A stretch of 64,000 nt of DNA. It comes from Pseudooceanicola onchidii. Its GTDB lineage: Bacteria > Pseudomonadota > Alphaproteobacteria > Rhodobacterales > Rhodobacteraceae. A program made the position numbers and the translations under genes. How positions within the stretch are numbered: the stretch's first letter is position 1; every line of letters starts with the position of its first letter. The stretch lies in NCBI RefSeq assembly GCF_004959925.1, contig NZ_SPUW01000001.1:1550001-1614000 (forward strand), in the 5' to 3' direction. Under the pieces are notes generated by a model. It did no database searches. It was not told where the DNA came from and was given only the letters and a program-made list of their open reading frames with translations. Shown here one piece after another: positions 55,590-64,000 of this stretch.

Positions 55590-56357
55590 ATGCGCCAGCA
55601 GATTTCCGATGTCCTAGACCGTCCGGCCACGCGTTACGCGATCATGGGGGTGATCCTGTTCAACGCGGTCATCCTTGGCCTGGAAACCTCGGGTCGCGTC
55701 ATGAGCGTCGCGGGCGACATCATCATCTTCCTCGACACGCTGTGCTTGACCATCTTCGTGGCCGAACTGGTCGCCAAGCTGTACGCCCGGGGGCTGGGGT
55801 TCTTCCGCAATGCCTGGAACATCTTCGACTTCATCGTCGTCGGCATCGCGCTGCTGCCTGCCACAGGTGGCCTGTCGGTGCTGCGGGCCCTGCGGATTCT
55901 GCGGTTGCTGCGCGTGGTATCCGTGGCGCCGACACTGCGGCGGGTGGTCGAAGGCTTCATCTCGGCCCTGCCCGGCATGGCCTCGGTCTTCCTGCTGATG
56001 GGCGTGATCTTCTACATCGCAGCCGTCATCGCGACCAAGCTGTTCGCACCAACCTTTCCCGACTGGTTCGGCACGCTTGGCCGGTCGCTGTATACGCTGT
56101 TCCAGGTGATGACGCTGGAAAGCTGGTCCATGGGCATCGTCCGCCCGGTGATGGAGGTCCACCCCGAGGCCTGGATGTTCTTCGTGCCCTTCATCCTGAT
56201 CACCACCTTCGCGGTGGTGAACCTTGTCGTCGGCCTGATCGTCAATTCGATGCAGGACGCCCACGCCGAGGAATCCAACGCCGCCACCGGCAATTACCGC
56301 GACGAGGTGCTGCAGCGCCTGGTCGCGATCGAGGCAAAGCTGGACAAAGGCGGATAG
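55590..56357 (+). CDS. Bacterial voltage-gated sodium channel (NavBac family)
   Basis: The protein (255 residues from this start) has six membrane helices. S4 carries four Arg at three-residue steps in LRALRILRLLRVV, and the pore filter reads TLESWSMG, as in the sodium-selective NavAb channel. S6 ends in VVNLVVGLIVNSMQ and is followed by a C-terminal coiled coil (EVLQRLVAIEAKLDK), typical of the tetrameric bacterial channels. An in-frame ATG at 55536 would add 18 residues; I prefer 55590 because the N-terminus then fits the family. Confidence 0.92.
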   Translation: MRQQISDVLDRPATRYAIMGVILFNAVILGLETSGRVMSVAGDIIIFLDTLCLTIFVAELVAKLYARGLGFFRNAWNIFDFIVVGIALLPATGGLSVLRALRILRLLRVVSVAPTLRRVVEGFISALPGMASVFLLMGVIFYIAAVIATKLFAPTFPDWFGTLGRSLYTLFQVMTLESWSMGIVRPVMEVHPEAWMFFVPFILITTFAVVNLVVGLIVNSMQDAHAEESNAATGNYRDEVLQRLVAIEAKLDKGG

Positions 56358-56363
56358 ACGACC

Positions 56364-56777
56364 CTATTCGGCGAAATTCGCCCCGGTGTCCTGCGGGTTC
56401 ATCCGGATCAGCCGACTGTCGAGGCATCCGGCCTGCCGATGCACCATGGCGCGTCGATAGTCCGGGTCATAGATCATGTCGATAAAGGCCTGCGGCGACG
56501 GGTATTCGGCAATGAAGCACAGGTCCCAGGCCTCGTCCTGCGGCCCGATCAGCATATGCTCCATCCGGCCGCGCCAGACGATGCGCCCCCCGACCTTGTC
56601 GAGGATCGGCTGGCTTTCGCGGCCATAGGCGGCATAGGCCTCGGCCCCCGTCGCCTGCCGCCCGTCGTCATAGTCTGCGCGGTCACGCAGCCGTACCAGA
56701 TTGAGCATGTGGATTGGCCCGTCCCGGTCGATCGCCTTGAAGGCCTCGAAACCCGCCTTGTCGAATCCCGTATGCAT
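56364..56777 (-). CDS. DUF1330-like protein
   Basis: This 137-residue cytoplasmic protein has the ferredoxin-like alpha/beta pattern of DUF1330 proteins: PIHMLNLVRLRDRADY, AEAYAAYGRESQPIL, GGRIVWRG and the later AEYPSPQAFIDMIYDPDY. The role is unknown. It is convergent with the channel gene, whose stop lies six bases before its own. Confidence 0.8.
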   Translation of the reverse strand: MHTGFDKAGFEAFKAIDRDGPIHMLNLVRLRDRADYDDGRQATGAEAYAAYGRESQPILDKVGGRIVWRGRMEHMLIGPQDEAWDLCFIAEYPSPQAFIDMIYDPDYRRAMVHRQAGCLDSRLIRMNPQDTGANFAE

Positions 56778-56789
56778 GGTGTCCTCCTC

Positions 56790-57140
56790 TCAGGTGCGCC
56801 CATAGGGCTGGCACAGATTGCGGCGCTTCAGCTCGTCCGCCATCGACCGGCCCACGCGGGCGCCTGCGGACGGGCCGTAGATGCAATCGCCCACGTTGCC
56901 GTCGGGCTTCTTGTCATAGCTGCATTCCAGCTTCCGCGCGAAGAGCATGATGTTCATGATCCGCTTCGCCTCGCGCCCCTCGGCCGTTGTCTCGGCGGGG
57001 CATTCGGTATCGCGCAACTGGATCTCGACGCCCTGCACGACGATCCGGTCGCCCGAGATCACCCGCCGCCGCATGTCCTGCGCCGTGGCAGGACATGCCC
57101 AGATGCCGATCAGGCAGATGATCATGATGGCCAGCCGCAC
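56790..57140 (-). CDS. Small secreted thermonuclease-like protein
   Basis: The product has a signal peptide (LAIMIICLIGIWACPATAQ) and a short domain with RVISGDRIVVQGVEIQLRDTECP, which looks like the start of an SNase/thermonuclease fold, and paired cysteines (TECPAE, LECSYD, DCIYG, NLCQPY). Catalytic residues cannot all be placed, so nuclease activity is doubtful. I prefer a GTG at 57140; the longer frame to 57212 overlaps the neighbouring gene. Confidence 0.55.
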   Translation of the reverse strand: MRLAIMIICLIGIWACPATAQDMRRRVISGDRIVVQGVEIQLRDTECPAETTAEGREAKRIMNIMLFARKLECSYDKKPDGNVGDCIYGPSAGARVGRSMADELKRRNLCQPYGRT

Positions 57141-57169
57141 GCCGCCCCCCGGTTCGGTTCCCGGGCAGG

Positions 57170-57622
57170 CTAACCGGGCGTGTGCGCAGGCGGAACCCCC
57201 GGCGTCTGCCATTCGGGCAGCGGAAAGAGCTTGTCGTAGGCCCAGTTGAAGGCCAGCGCATAGAGCAGATAGAAAGCCGCCAGCGACACATCCATGACAA
57301 ACGCCTGCCAGAGCGTAACGCCAAGATACCAGGCGATGAAGGGCATCAGCACGACCAACAGCCCGGCTTCGAACAGCACCGCATGCAGCACCCGCACCAG
57401 CGGCGTCTTAAGCGTGGTCCCGGACCAGCGGCGATAGGCCCGGTCAAAGACATAGTTGTAGCCCATGTTGTAAAGTGTCGCGATGGTGGCGCTGACAACG
57501 CCCACCACGCCGATTTCGGTCATCGGCAGGCCAAAGACAAAAGCCCCGCCGGGGATCATGATCGCAAGCGCGATAAGTTCGAAGCTGATGGCGTGACGCA
57601 GACGGTCAAGGGGGGATCGCAT
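57170..57622 (-). CDS. PACE family multidrug/biocide efflux transporter
   Basis: The 150-residue protein has four helices in two tandem two-helix repeats, each opening with a short RxxHAxxFE segment (RLRHAISFELIALAI and RVLHAVLFEAGLLVV), the pattern of the proteobacterial antimicrobial compound efflux (PACE/AceI) family, whose first member exports chlorhexidine. The Glu in the first repeat matches the family's functional acidic residue. It is upstream of the thermonuclease-like gene. Confidence 0.88.
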   Translation of the reverse strand: MRSPLDRLRHAISFELIALAIMIPGGAFVFGLPMTEIGVVGVVSATIATLYNMGYNYVFDRAYRRWSGTTLKTPLVRVLHAVLFEAGLLVVLMPFIAWYLGVTLWQAFVMDVSLAAFYLLYALAFNWAYDKLFPLPEWQTPGVPPAHTPG

Positions 57623-57730
57623 GGAGACCTCCGGTTTCCGCCGGGTCGTCCCGGCCGTTCACCCATGATGGGGAGGTCGTCCTCTGCCCCCTAGGTGCGC
57701 CTTGGGGCGCGTTTGGTCAAGGCCGCCCGC

Positions 57731-57762
57731 AAAAGAAAAGGGCCGCCCCGAAGGACGGCCCC
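57731..57762 (-). terminator. Terminator downstream of tig
   Basis: On the minus strand GGGCCG pairs with CGGCCC with two further pairs beyond one mismatch, and a TTCG loop, followed by TTTTCTTTT. It lies just past the stop of the trigger-factor gene. Confidence 0.85.
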
Positions 57763-57782
57763 AGATCCGGATCAGACCGGGA

Positions 57783-59111
57783 TCATTCGTTTTCCAGATC
57801 CTCGACCGCCTTCTGAAGGTCTTCTTTCGAAACCTCCTTCTCGGTCACGTCGGCCTGGGCGAAGACATGGTCGACAACCTTGTCTTCGAAGATCGGTGCG
57901 CGCAGCTGCTGCTGCATCTGCTGGTTCTGCTGCACGAATTCAAAGAACGCACGCTCCTGGCCCGGGTACTGGCGGGCCTGGTTCATGATCGCCTGGGTCA
58001 TTTCGGCGTCGGTCACTTCGACCTCGGCCTTCTGACCCAGTTCGGCCAGCAGCAGGCCAAGGCGCACGCGGCGCTCGGCCAGCTTGGTGTGCTCCTCGGT
58101 GGTCTCGATCTCACCGTGGTTGTGATCGTGAACCTCGGGGTTGTCCTCGTGCCACAGTTGATGCGCGATCTGCTTGGCTTCGGCCTCGACCAGCGACGGC
58201 GGCAGGTCGAAAGAGACGACCTCGTCCATCGCGTCCAGCAGGCCACGCTTCATGACCGCGCGGGCGGCACCGGCGTATTCGGCTTCCAGACGCTCGGCGA
58301 CCTGCGCCTTCAGCGCGGCCAGGTCTTCGGCACCGTACTTGGTGGCCAGCTCGTCGTTGACCTCGGCGGCGACGGGGCCCTTGACCTCTTTCACCTTGCA
58401 TTCGAACACGGCGGCTTTGCCGGCCAGGTGTTCGGCCTGGTACTGTTCGGGGAACGAAACCTCGACGTTCTTCTCGTCACCGGCCTTCGTGCCGACCAGC
58501 TGATCTTCGAAACCCGGGATGAACGAATTCGAGCCGAGCACCAGCGGATAGTCTTCCGCCGCGCCGCCCTCGAAGGCTTCGCCGTCGACCTTGCCGAGGA
58601 AATCGATCACGACCTGGTCGCCATCTTCCGCCGCGCCGTCCTTGGCTTCGAAGTTCTGGGCGCTTTCGGCCAGGTTCTGCAGGGCTTCGTCGATCGCGGC
58701 GTCATCGGCCTTCACGACCAGCTTTTCCAGCTTGAGCGTCGACAGGTCGACCTCGGGGATCGCCGGCAGGGCCTCGTAGGCCACGGTCACGACGACATCG
58801 TCGCCCTCTTTCCAGGTCTCGCCATCGACCATTTCGACCTGCGGCTGCAGCGCGGGCTTGTCGCCGGTGGATTCGAAGTGATCATTCATGGCGCCGTCGA
58901 TGGCTTCCTGCATCGCTTCGCCCATGATCCGCTGACCGAACTGCTTTTTCAGCAGCGCCATCGGCACCTTGCCCTTGCGGAAGCCCTTCATTTCGACTTC
59001 GGGCTGCGCTTCGGCCAGCTTTTCGTTGACCTTGGCGTCCAACTCGCTGGCGGGCAGCGTGATCTGGTAGCCGCGCTTGAGGCCTTCGTTCAGGGTCTCG
59101 GTGACCTGCAT
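57783..59111 (-). CDS. tig: Trigger factor
   Basis: Trigger factor is the ribosome-bound chaperone and peptidyl-prolyl isomerase. From [17 protein letters not shown] it has 442 residues. The ribosome-binding signature [17 protein letters not shown] is clear, then the FKBP-like domain ([20 protein letters not shown]) and the helical C-terminal domain. The ATG at 59111 follows AAGGACG; the 78 extra residues of the open frame upstream are Arg/Pro-rich and not homologous. No clpP-clpX is adjacent. Confidence 0.97.
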   Translation of the reverse strand: MQVTETLNEGLKRGYQITLPASELDAKVNEKLAEAQPEVEMKGFRKGKVPMALLKKQFGQRIMGEAMQEAIDGAMNDHFESTGDKPALQPQVEMVDGETWKEGDDVVVTVAYEALPAIPEVDLSTLKLEKLVVKADDAAIDEALQNLAESAQNFEAKDGAAEDGDQVVIDFLGKVDGEAFEGGAAEDYPLVLGSNSFIPGFEDQLVGTKAGDEKNVEVSFPEQYQAEHLAGKAAVFECKVKEVKGPVAAEVNDELATKYGAEDLAALKAQVAERLEAEYAGAARAVMKRGLLDAMDEVVSFDLPPSLVEAEAKQIAHQLWHEDNPEVHDHNHGEIETTEEHTKLAERRVRLGLLLAELGQKAEVEVTDAEMTQAIMNQARQYPGQERAFFEFVQQNQQMQQQLRAPIFEDKVVDHVFAQADVTEKEVSKEDLQKAVEDLENE

Positions 59112-59356
59112 CGGTTCTCGTCCTTCCATAACGTCCACGGGCCGCCGTCTTGCGGGGGCCAAATCAGGCGCCCTTCTAGGGGGCGTCAGCCTTGGGCGCA
59201 AGGGTGATCCGCGCCATTCCGGCCCATGCCCACAGGTTTTTGCCGGCAGTGGCTGCGCCCACCCTGCCCAAGCTTGCCGACAGCCCGCCCCACGGTTGAC
59301 GTGACCGCCCCGATGCCGCATTGCAGCACCATCCGCCACATCCAAAAGGGCACGTG

Positions 59357-60247
59357 ATGACCCGCACCCAGAAAGCTGCCCTTGCCAGCGTCGCCGTCGG
59401 CCTTCTGGTCTTTGCCATAAAGCTTTGGGCCTGGCTTCTGACCGGGTCCGTCGCGCTGTATTCCGACGCCTTGGAAAGCACCATAAACGTGGTGGCGGCG
59501 CTGGCGGTCTTCGTGGCGCTGCGCGTCGCGGCGCGGCCCGCGGACGACAACCACCCCTACGGCCACCACAAGGCCGAATACCTCTCGGCCGTGTTCGAAG
59601 GCGTGCTGGTGGTCATCGCCGCCCTGATGATTCTGCGCGAGGCCTATGCCGGCCTGATCCACCCCGAACCCCTGCGCGCCCCCGTGCTGGGCCTGGTGAT
59701 CAACGGCGCGGCCTCGGTGCTGAACGCGCTTTGGGCCGTCGCATTGCTAAGATGGGGACGCGCCTGGCGGTCCCCCGCCCTGGTCGCCGACGGACGGCAT
59801 ATCCTGACCGATGTCTGGACCTCGGTCGGCGTGATCATCGGCATCGCCCTGGCGACGGTGACCGGCCAGGACTGGCTCGACCCTGCGCTCGCCGCGCTGG
59901 TCGCCGTCAACATCCTCTGGACCGGCTGGAAAATGGTGCGCGAGGCGACCGGCGGGCTGATGGACGAACTGCACGATCCGGCCCTGGTCGACGACCTGCA
60001 AGAGATCATCCGCCTCAGCGCCACCGGCGCGATCGAGGCGCACGACATCCGCATCCGTATCGCCGGCGCCATGACCTTTATCGATTTTCACCTGATCGTG
60101 GACCGGGACATGCCGGTGTCGGAAGCGCACGACATCTGCGACCGCATCGAAGGCGCGCTGAAGATCGCCCGCGACGGCAAGGCCATCGTGACGATCCATG
60201 TGGAGCCTGATCACAAGGCGAAAAATGAAGGCGTAATGGTAGGATAA
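59357..60247 (+). CDS. Cation diffusion facilitator family transporter
   Basis: The 296-residue membrane protein has about six helices and a C-terminal cytoplasmic ferredoxin-like domain. Metal-site residues are visible in [11 protein letters not shown] (TM2), the HHPYGH-like loop [12 protein letters not shown], and HILTDVWTS (TM5). It exports divalent metal ions such as zinc or iron. I chose the ATG at 59357 after AAGGGCACG. It stands alone downstream of tig on the other strand. Confidence 0.93.
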   Translation: MTRTQKAALASVAVGLLVFAIKLWAWLLTGSVALYSDALESTINVVAALAVFVALRVAARPADDNHPYGHHKAEYLSAVFEGVLVVIAALMILREAYAGLIHPEPLRAPVLGLVINGAASVLNALWAVALLRWGRAWRSPALVADGRHILTDVWTSVGVIIGIALATVTGQDWLDPALAALVAVNILWTGWKMVREATGGLMDELHDPALVDDLQEIIRLSATGAIEAHDIRIRIAGAMTFIDFHLIVDRDMPVSEAHDICDRIEGALKIARDGKAIVTIHVEPDHKAKNEGVMVG

Positions 60248-60347
60248 GGCGTCTGGCGCGCCGCCGGGAACACCCGAGCGCGATTTCAAAGGCTCGGCCA
60301 TCATCCATGTCTGGCTGGTGAAAGGTCACGTCCCCGGGGACAGTGCA

Positions 60348-60431
60348 TGGTGCGGGTGAAGGGACTCGAACCCCCACGCCAAAGGCGCCAGAACCTAAAT
60401 CTGGTGCGTCTACCAATTCCGCCACACCCGC
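60348..60431 (-). tRNA. tRNA-Leu (anticodon UAG)
   Basis: The minus strand gives acceptor GCGGGTG/CACCCGC, D arm with GGTAGACGC, anticodon stem CCAGA/TCTGG around loop TTTAGGT (anticodon TAG), a long variable arm (GCGCCTTTGGCGT) that marks a class II tRNA, T arm GTTCGAGTC and an encoded 3' CCA (60348-60350). Confidence 0.97.
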
Positions 60432-60510
60432 AGTACGCGGCTGGATAGCAAAAGCCGCAGCGCGATGCGAGAGGGAAAAAGCTCTCATCCCTTAACCTTT
60501 TCTAAGCTTC

Positions 60511-60629
60511 TTTCGCCAATATTGAACCTGACCGGACAAGCGACGTGGCCCTAGCGCCAATTGTGGCGAAAACCGGACGCGGTTTGCCTCAATGCCGCAC
60601 AGTTAACTGGAACCCGGCGAAATTTCGCC
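60511..60629. promoter_or_regulatory. Cluster of TTTCGCC/GGCGAAA motifs upstream of the Hint gene
   Basis: The heptamer TTTCGCC or its complement occurs at 60511, 60565, 60616 and 60623; the last two form the perfect palindrome GGCGAAATTTCGCC (60616-60629). A further CGCCA/TGGCG dyad overlaps 60555-60568. Repeats of one motif before a single gene suggest an operator cluster, with the palindrome about 50 bases before the ATG. Confidence 0.45.
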
Positions 60630-60678
60630 CTAATCTGATGCAAAAACAATGAGGCAGTCAGGAAAGGGGAGAAGTCCC

Positions 60679-61167
60679 ATGAAAACTATCGAAGTTACCA
60701 TCACCAAGCAGTCCAAGGCTCAGCCCAAGCTGGTGTGCGGCATCGCAGCCGGGACCAAGGTCATGACCCTGGATGGTGAAATGCCCGTCGAATTCCTGAC
60801 CGAAGGCGACCGTGTCATCACCCGCGACACCGGCATGGCCATGCTGAAAGGTGTCCGCGCCCGCAAGGTGGCCTGCGATCTGGTCCACATCTCCGGCGGC
60901 TCCCTGGGACACAACCGTCCCGAAGCCGACATCACCATTCCCTCGGGCCAGGAAGTCCTGATCCGCGACTGGCGCGCCGAAGCCCTGTTCGGCAAGAAAA
61001 CCGCACTGGTCTCCGCTGACCGCCTGGTCGACGGCGAATACGTCCGCGACCTCGGCAAGGGCGTGATGACCGTGTACGAACTGGTCTTCGACCGCGATCA
61101 CATCATCTATGCCGGCGGCCTCGAAGTGGCCGCCAAGGCAGAAGAGGACATGGCCGCCGCAGGCTGA
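60679..61167 (+). CDS. Stand-alone Hint-domain protein
   Basis: The 162-residue protein has a short N-terminal segment followed by a Hint (hedgehog/intein) domain: Cys 20 in VCGIAAGTKV, then MPVEFLTEGDRVITRD, IPSGQEVLIRDW and the end VMTVYELVFDRDHIIYAGGLEVA. It resembles the Hint_2 group common in Rhodobacteraceae, often fused to haemolysin-type proteins. Here it is a single domain without the splice-site His-Asn. It may self-cleave or act as a carrier, but function is unknown. It follows AAAGGGGAG. Confidence 0.85.
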   Translation: MKTIEVTITKQSKAQPKLVCGIAAGTKVMTLDGEMPVEFLTEGDRVITRDTGMAMLKGVRARKVACDLVHISGGSLGHNRPEADITIPSGQEVLIRDWRAEALFGKKTALVSADRLVDGEYVRDLGKGVMTVYELVFDRDHIIYAGGLEVAAKAEEDMAAAG

Positions 61168-61527
61168 CCCCCTTCCATTCGGACCGACTGCACCGAGGCT
61201 CGCGCACCTGCGCGGGCCTCGCGTCGTTTTGGGATTGTCGTTCGCCAATAGCATCTCACTGCCCAAGGCGAAGTGAGCGGACGGCAATGTTGGTCTGTCC
61301 CAGGGCCGCAGTCTGGTTTTCCGTTAGTGCTCTTCGAATGGTCGAAAACGTGTTGGCCGCAAGCGAACCGAGGCGACCACAGAGTGTGACGCAAGCGCCG
61401 TATCGCAGCGGATCATTGATGATCGGGTCCGGATCGAAACGCGCAAGGCCTGTCGCGCTTCAAAGGCCACCATCAGTCGCACAGCAAACAGCTGTAGCTC
61501 ATCGCAGCCAAGCGTCCGACAGCCGAA
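61168..61527. other. Spacer between the Hint gene and nnrD
   Basis: The left end holds a hairpin terminator (61194-61230). The rest (61235-61527) has no gene I can support; its short frames lack family resemblance and ribosome-binding sites. It may be a decayed remnant, but I cannot identify a source. Confidence 0.5.
61194..61230 (+). terminator. Intrinsic terminator after the Hint gene
   Basis: CGAGGCTCGCGC (61194-61205) pairs with GCGCGGGCCTCG (61210-61221) around a four-base loop with one G-U pair, followed by CGTCGTTTT. Confidence 0.75.
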
Positions 61528-62366
61528 TCACACACGCAACTGGCGAAAGACCTCGGGAAGAATCTCCGGCAGATCCTCTGCGATCAACCCCGGCCCTGCG
61601 ATCCGACCACATTCTGCATGCAGCCAGACCGCACAACAGGCCGCCTCGAATGCCTCCGTGCCGCGCGCCATCAGGCCCGTGATCATCCCCGCAAGAACAT
61701 CGCCCGAGCCCGCCGTCGCAAGCCATGGCGCAGCGCGCAACCCGTTGCCATTGTGCACGCCGCTCCGCCCGTCAGGACTGGCGACCGCTGTGGCATCGCC
61801 TTTCAGCAGAACGACACACCCGGCACGCTTGGCGGCGGCAACGGCCCCCGAAAGGTCTGCGCCCAGATCGGGAAACAAACGCGCAAATTCGCCCGCATGC
61901 GGCGTCAGAACGGCCCGCGCATCGCGGGTCATCGCGAAGAGCTCTTCGGGATCTTCGGCAAAGGAGGTGAGCGCATCCGCATCCAGCACCACGCCCCGCG
62001 TCCCCCCGAGCGCCCGGGCAACCGCCGCCCGACACCCCGCCCCGACGCCGAACCCCGGCCCGATGCAGACCGCGTTGATCCGCCGGTCCGTCAGCAGATC
62101 GGCGTCGTCCGAAACCTCGCGCACCATGATCGAGGTGACCTGACCGGCGACCTCGGCCAACGCGTCGCTCGGCACGGCAATCGTCACCAGCCCGGCACCG
62201 ATGCGCAGCGCGGCACGGGCGGCCAGCCGGGCCGCGCCGGTTCGCCCCATGCCGCCCGAGAAGACCACCGCATGACCGTGGTCATACTTGTGCTGATCCG
62301 GCCTTTTGCGCAGCAGGTCGATCGCCGCCGCGCCCATGGTGATGTCTCTCGCGCGCATAGTCCCCG

Positions 62367-62370
<4 letters not shown>
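61528..62370 (-). CDS. nnrD: ADP-dependent NAD(P)H-hydrate dehydratase (NnrD-type, separate gene)
   Basis: This 280-residue protein is the kinase-fold dehydratase that repairs damaged NAD(P)H. It has VVFSGGMGRTGAARLAARAA, VCIGPGFGVG, VLTPHAGEFARLFP and the catalytic ATAGSGDVLAGMI. In most bacteria it is the C-terminal half of a bifunctional Nnr protein. Here it begins at a GTG that overlaps the epimerase stop (GTGA), a -1 frame shift relative to it. Confidence 0.9.
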
Positions 62371-63555
<1,185 letters not shown>

Positions 63556-63590
63556 CAAACACCCCAATTCTAAGAAAGGGATACAAGGGA

Positions 63591-64000
63591 ATGAGCAACA
63601 AGGTTCTCAAACTCATCAAGGACGAGGACGCGGAATACGTCGATATCCGCTTCACCGATCCGCGCGGCAAGCTGCAGCACGTGACCGTGATCAAGGACGA
63701 AGTCGATGAAGACTTCCTTGAGGAAGGGTTCATGTTCGACGGCTCCTCGATCGCGGGCTGGAAGTCCATCGAAGCTTCCGACATGAAGCTGATGCCCGAC
63801 CTGGACAGCGCCTACATCGATCCCTTCTACGCGGAAAAGACCGTTGTCGTGCACTGCTCGATCGTCGAGCCCGACACCGGCGAAGCCTATGACCGCGACC
63901 CGCGCGGCACGGCGCAGAAAGCCGAAGCCTACCTGAAGTCCTCGGGCATCGGTGACGTCGCCTACTTCGGCCCCGAAGCGGAATTCTTCCTGTTCGACGA
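63591..64000 (+). CDS. glnA: Glutamine synthetase type I (5' part, continues past window)
   Basis: The gene starts MSNKVLKLIKDEDAEYVD after AAGGGA and is cut by the window end after about 136 codons. The N-terminal beta-grasp domain is present with the FDGSSIAGW latch loop (Asp50 region), and the catalytic domain begins with YFGPEAEFFLFD, holding the first metal Glu. It makes glutamine from glutamate and ammonia, controlled by the PII protein encoded just upstream. Confidence 0.97.
   Translation, partial: MSNKVLKLIKDEDAEYVDIRFTDPRGKLQHVTVIKDEVDEDFLEEGFMFDGSSIAGWKSIEASDMKLMPDLDSAYIDPFYAEKTVVVHCSIVEPDTGEAYDRDPRGTAQKAEAYLKSSGIGDVAYFGPEAEFFLFD

Noticed and set aside
61287-61682. Open frame on the plus strand after the Hint gene
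   Set aside because: It runs into the antisense of nnrD and has no homologous character.

Overview
This GC-rich window comes from an alphaproteobacterium, most likely a member of the Rhodobacteraceae (Roseobacter group). The evidence is the merged isc/suf iron-sulfur operon led by a one-cysteine IscR, a zinc-independent type of HemB, a B12-dependent ribonucleotide reductase (NrdJ), a twin cold-shock-domain protein beside pdxH and fabI, a stand-alone Hint-domain protein, and GC-rich tandem-hairpin elements behind several genes. The species cannot be fixed from sequence alone. I see no phage, insertion sequence, CRISPR array, rRNA or plasmid gene; nearly all of it is chromosomal housekeeping DNA, and the interest lies in gene arrangement and intergenic signals.

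Layout. 0-7.1 kb (minus): iscR, cysteine desulfurase, sufB, FkbM methyltransferase, YbjQ protein, sufC, sufD and two Yip1-like membrane proteins form one tight operon facing away from a perfect IscR-type palindrome at 7158-7172. 7.2-9.9 kb: alpha/beta hydrolase, a 72-residue protein and an HD hydrolase (plus), meeting a mandelate-racemase-family enzyme (minus). 10-16.5 kb: mfd and a membrane protein (minus); hemB, an unknown protein and a SYLF lipoprotein (plus). 16.6-22.4 kb: a ThDP enzyme (plus) and nrdJ (minus). 23-26.9 kb: tRNA-Pro, DUF192 protein, twin-CSD protein, pdxH (minus); fabI, a LysE exporter and gpt (plus). 27-37 kb: HerA-like ATPase, a regulatory-looking spacer with two orphan terminators, IalB-like protein, two peptidoglycan-related enzymes, lpxD with a dedicated ACP/ketosynthase pair, pdxA, and a PRC-barrel protein with an 18-residue repeat. 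37-45.7 kb: lipid kinase, metallophosphoesterase, serS, EF-hand protein, TspO-like protein, and a yfgM-bamB-der cluster. 45.9-53.4 kb: an RND efflux pair under a TetR-type operator, a DMT transporter, fabG and fabD. 53.5-60.4 kb: rpsF-rpsR-rplI, a bacterial sodium channel, small genes including a PACE exporter, trigger factor, a cation diffusion facilitator and tRNA-Leu. 60.6-64 kb: Hint protein, NAD(P)H-hydrate repair enzymes encoded as two overlapping genes, and glnB-glnA behind an NtrC-like dyad.

Functional links: Fe-S assembly (isc/suf); fatty-acid and lipid A synthesis (fabD, fabG, fabI, lpxD, ACP/KAS); PLP synthesis (pdxA, pdxH); envelope biogenesis (bamB, L,D-transpeptidase, DUF882 protein, RND pump); nitrogen control (glnB, glnA). 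I did not find a complete new multi-gene system. The best leads are the FkbM and YbjQ genes locked inside the suf operon, the possible small RNAs or attenuator upstream of the IalB gene (28.6-29.1 kb), the ACP/KAS pair beside lpxD, the enlarged RND transporter, and the divided nnr gene.
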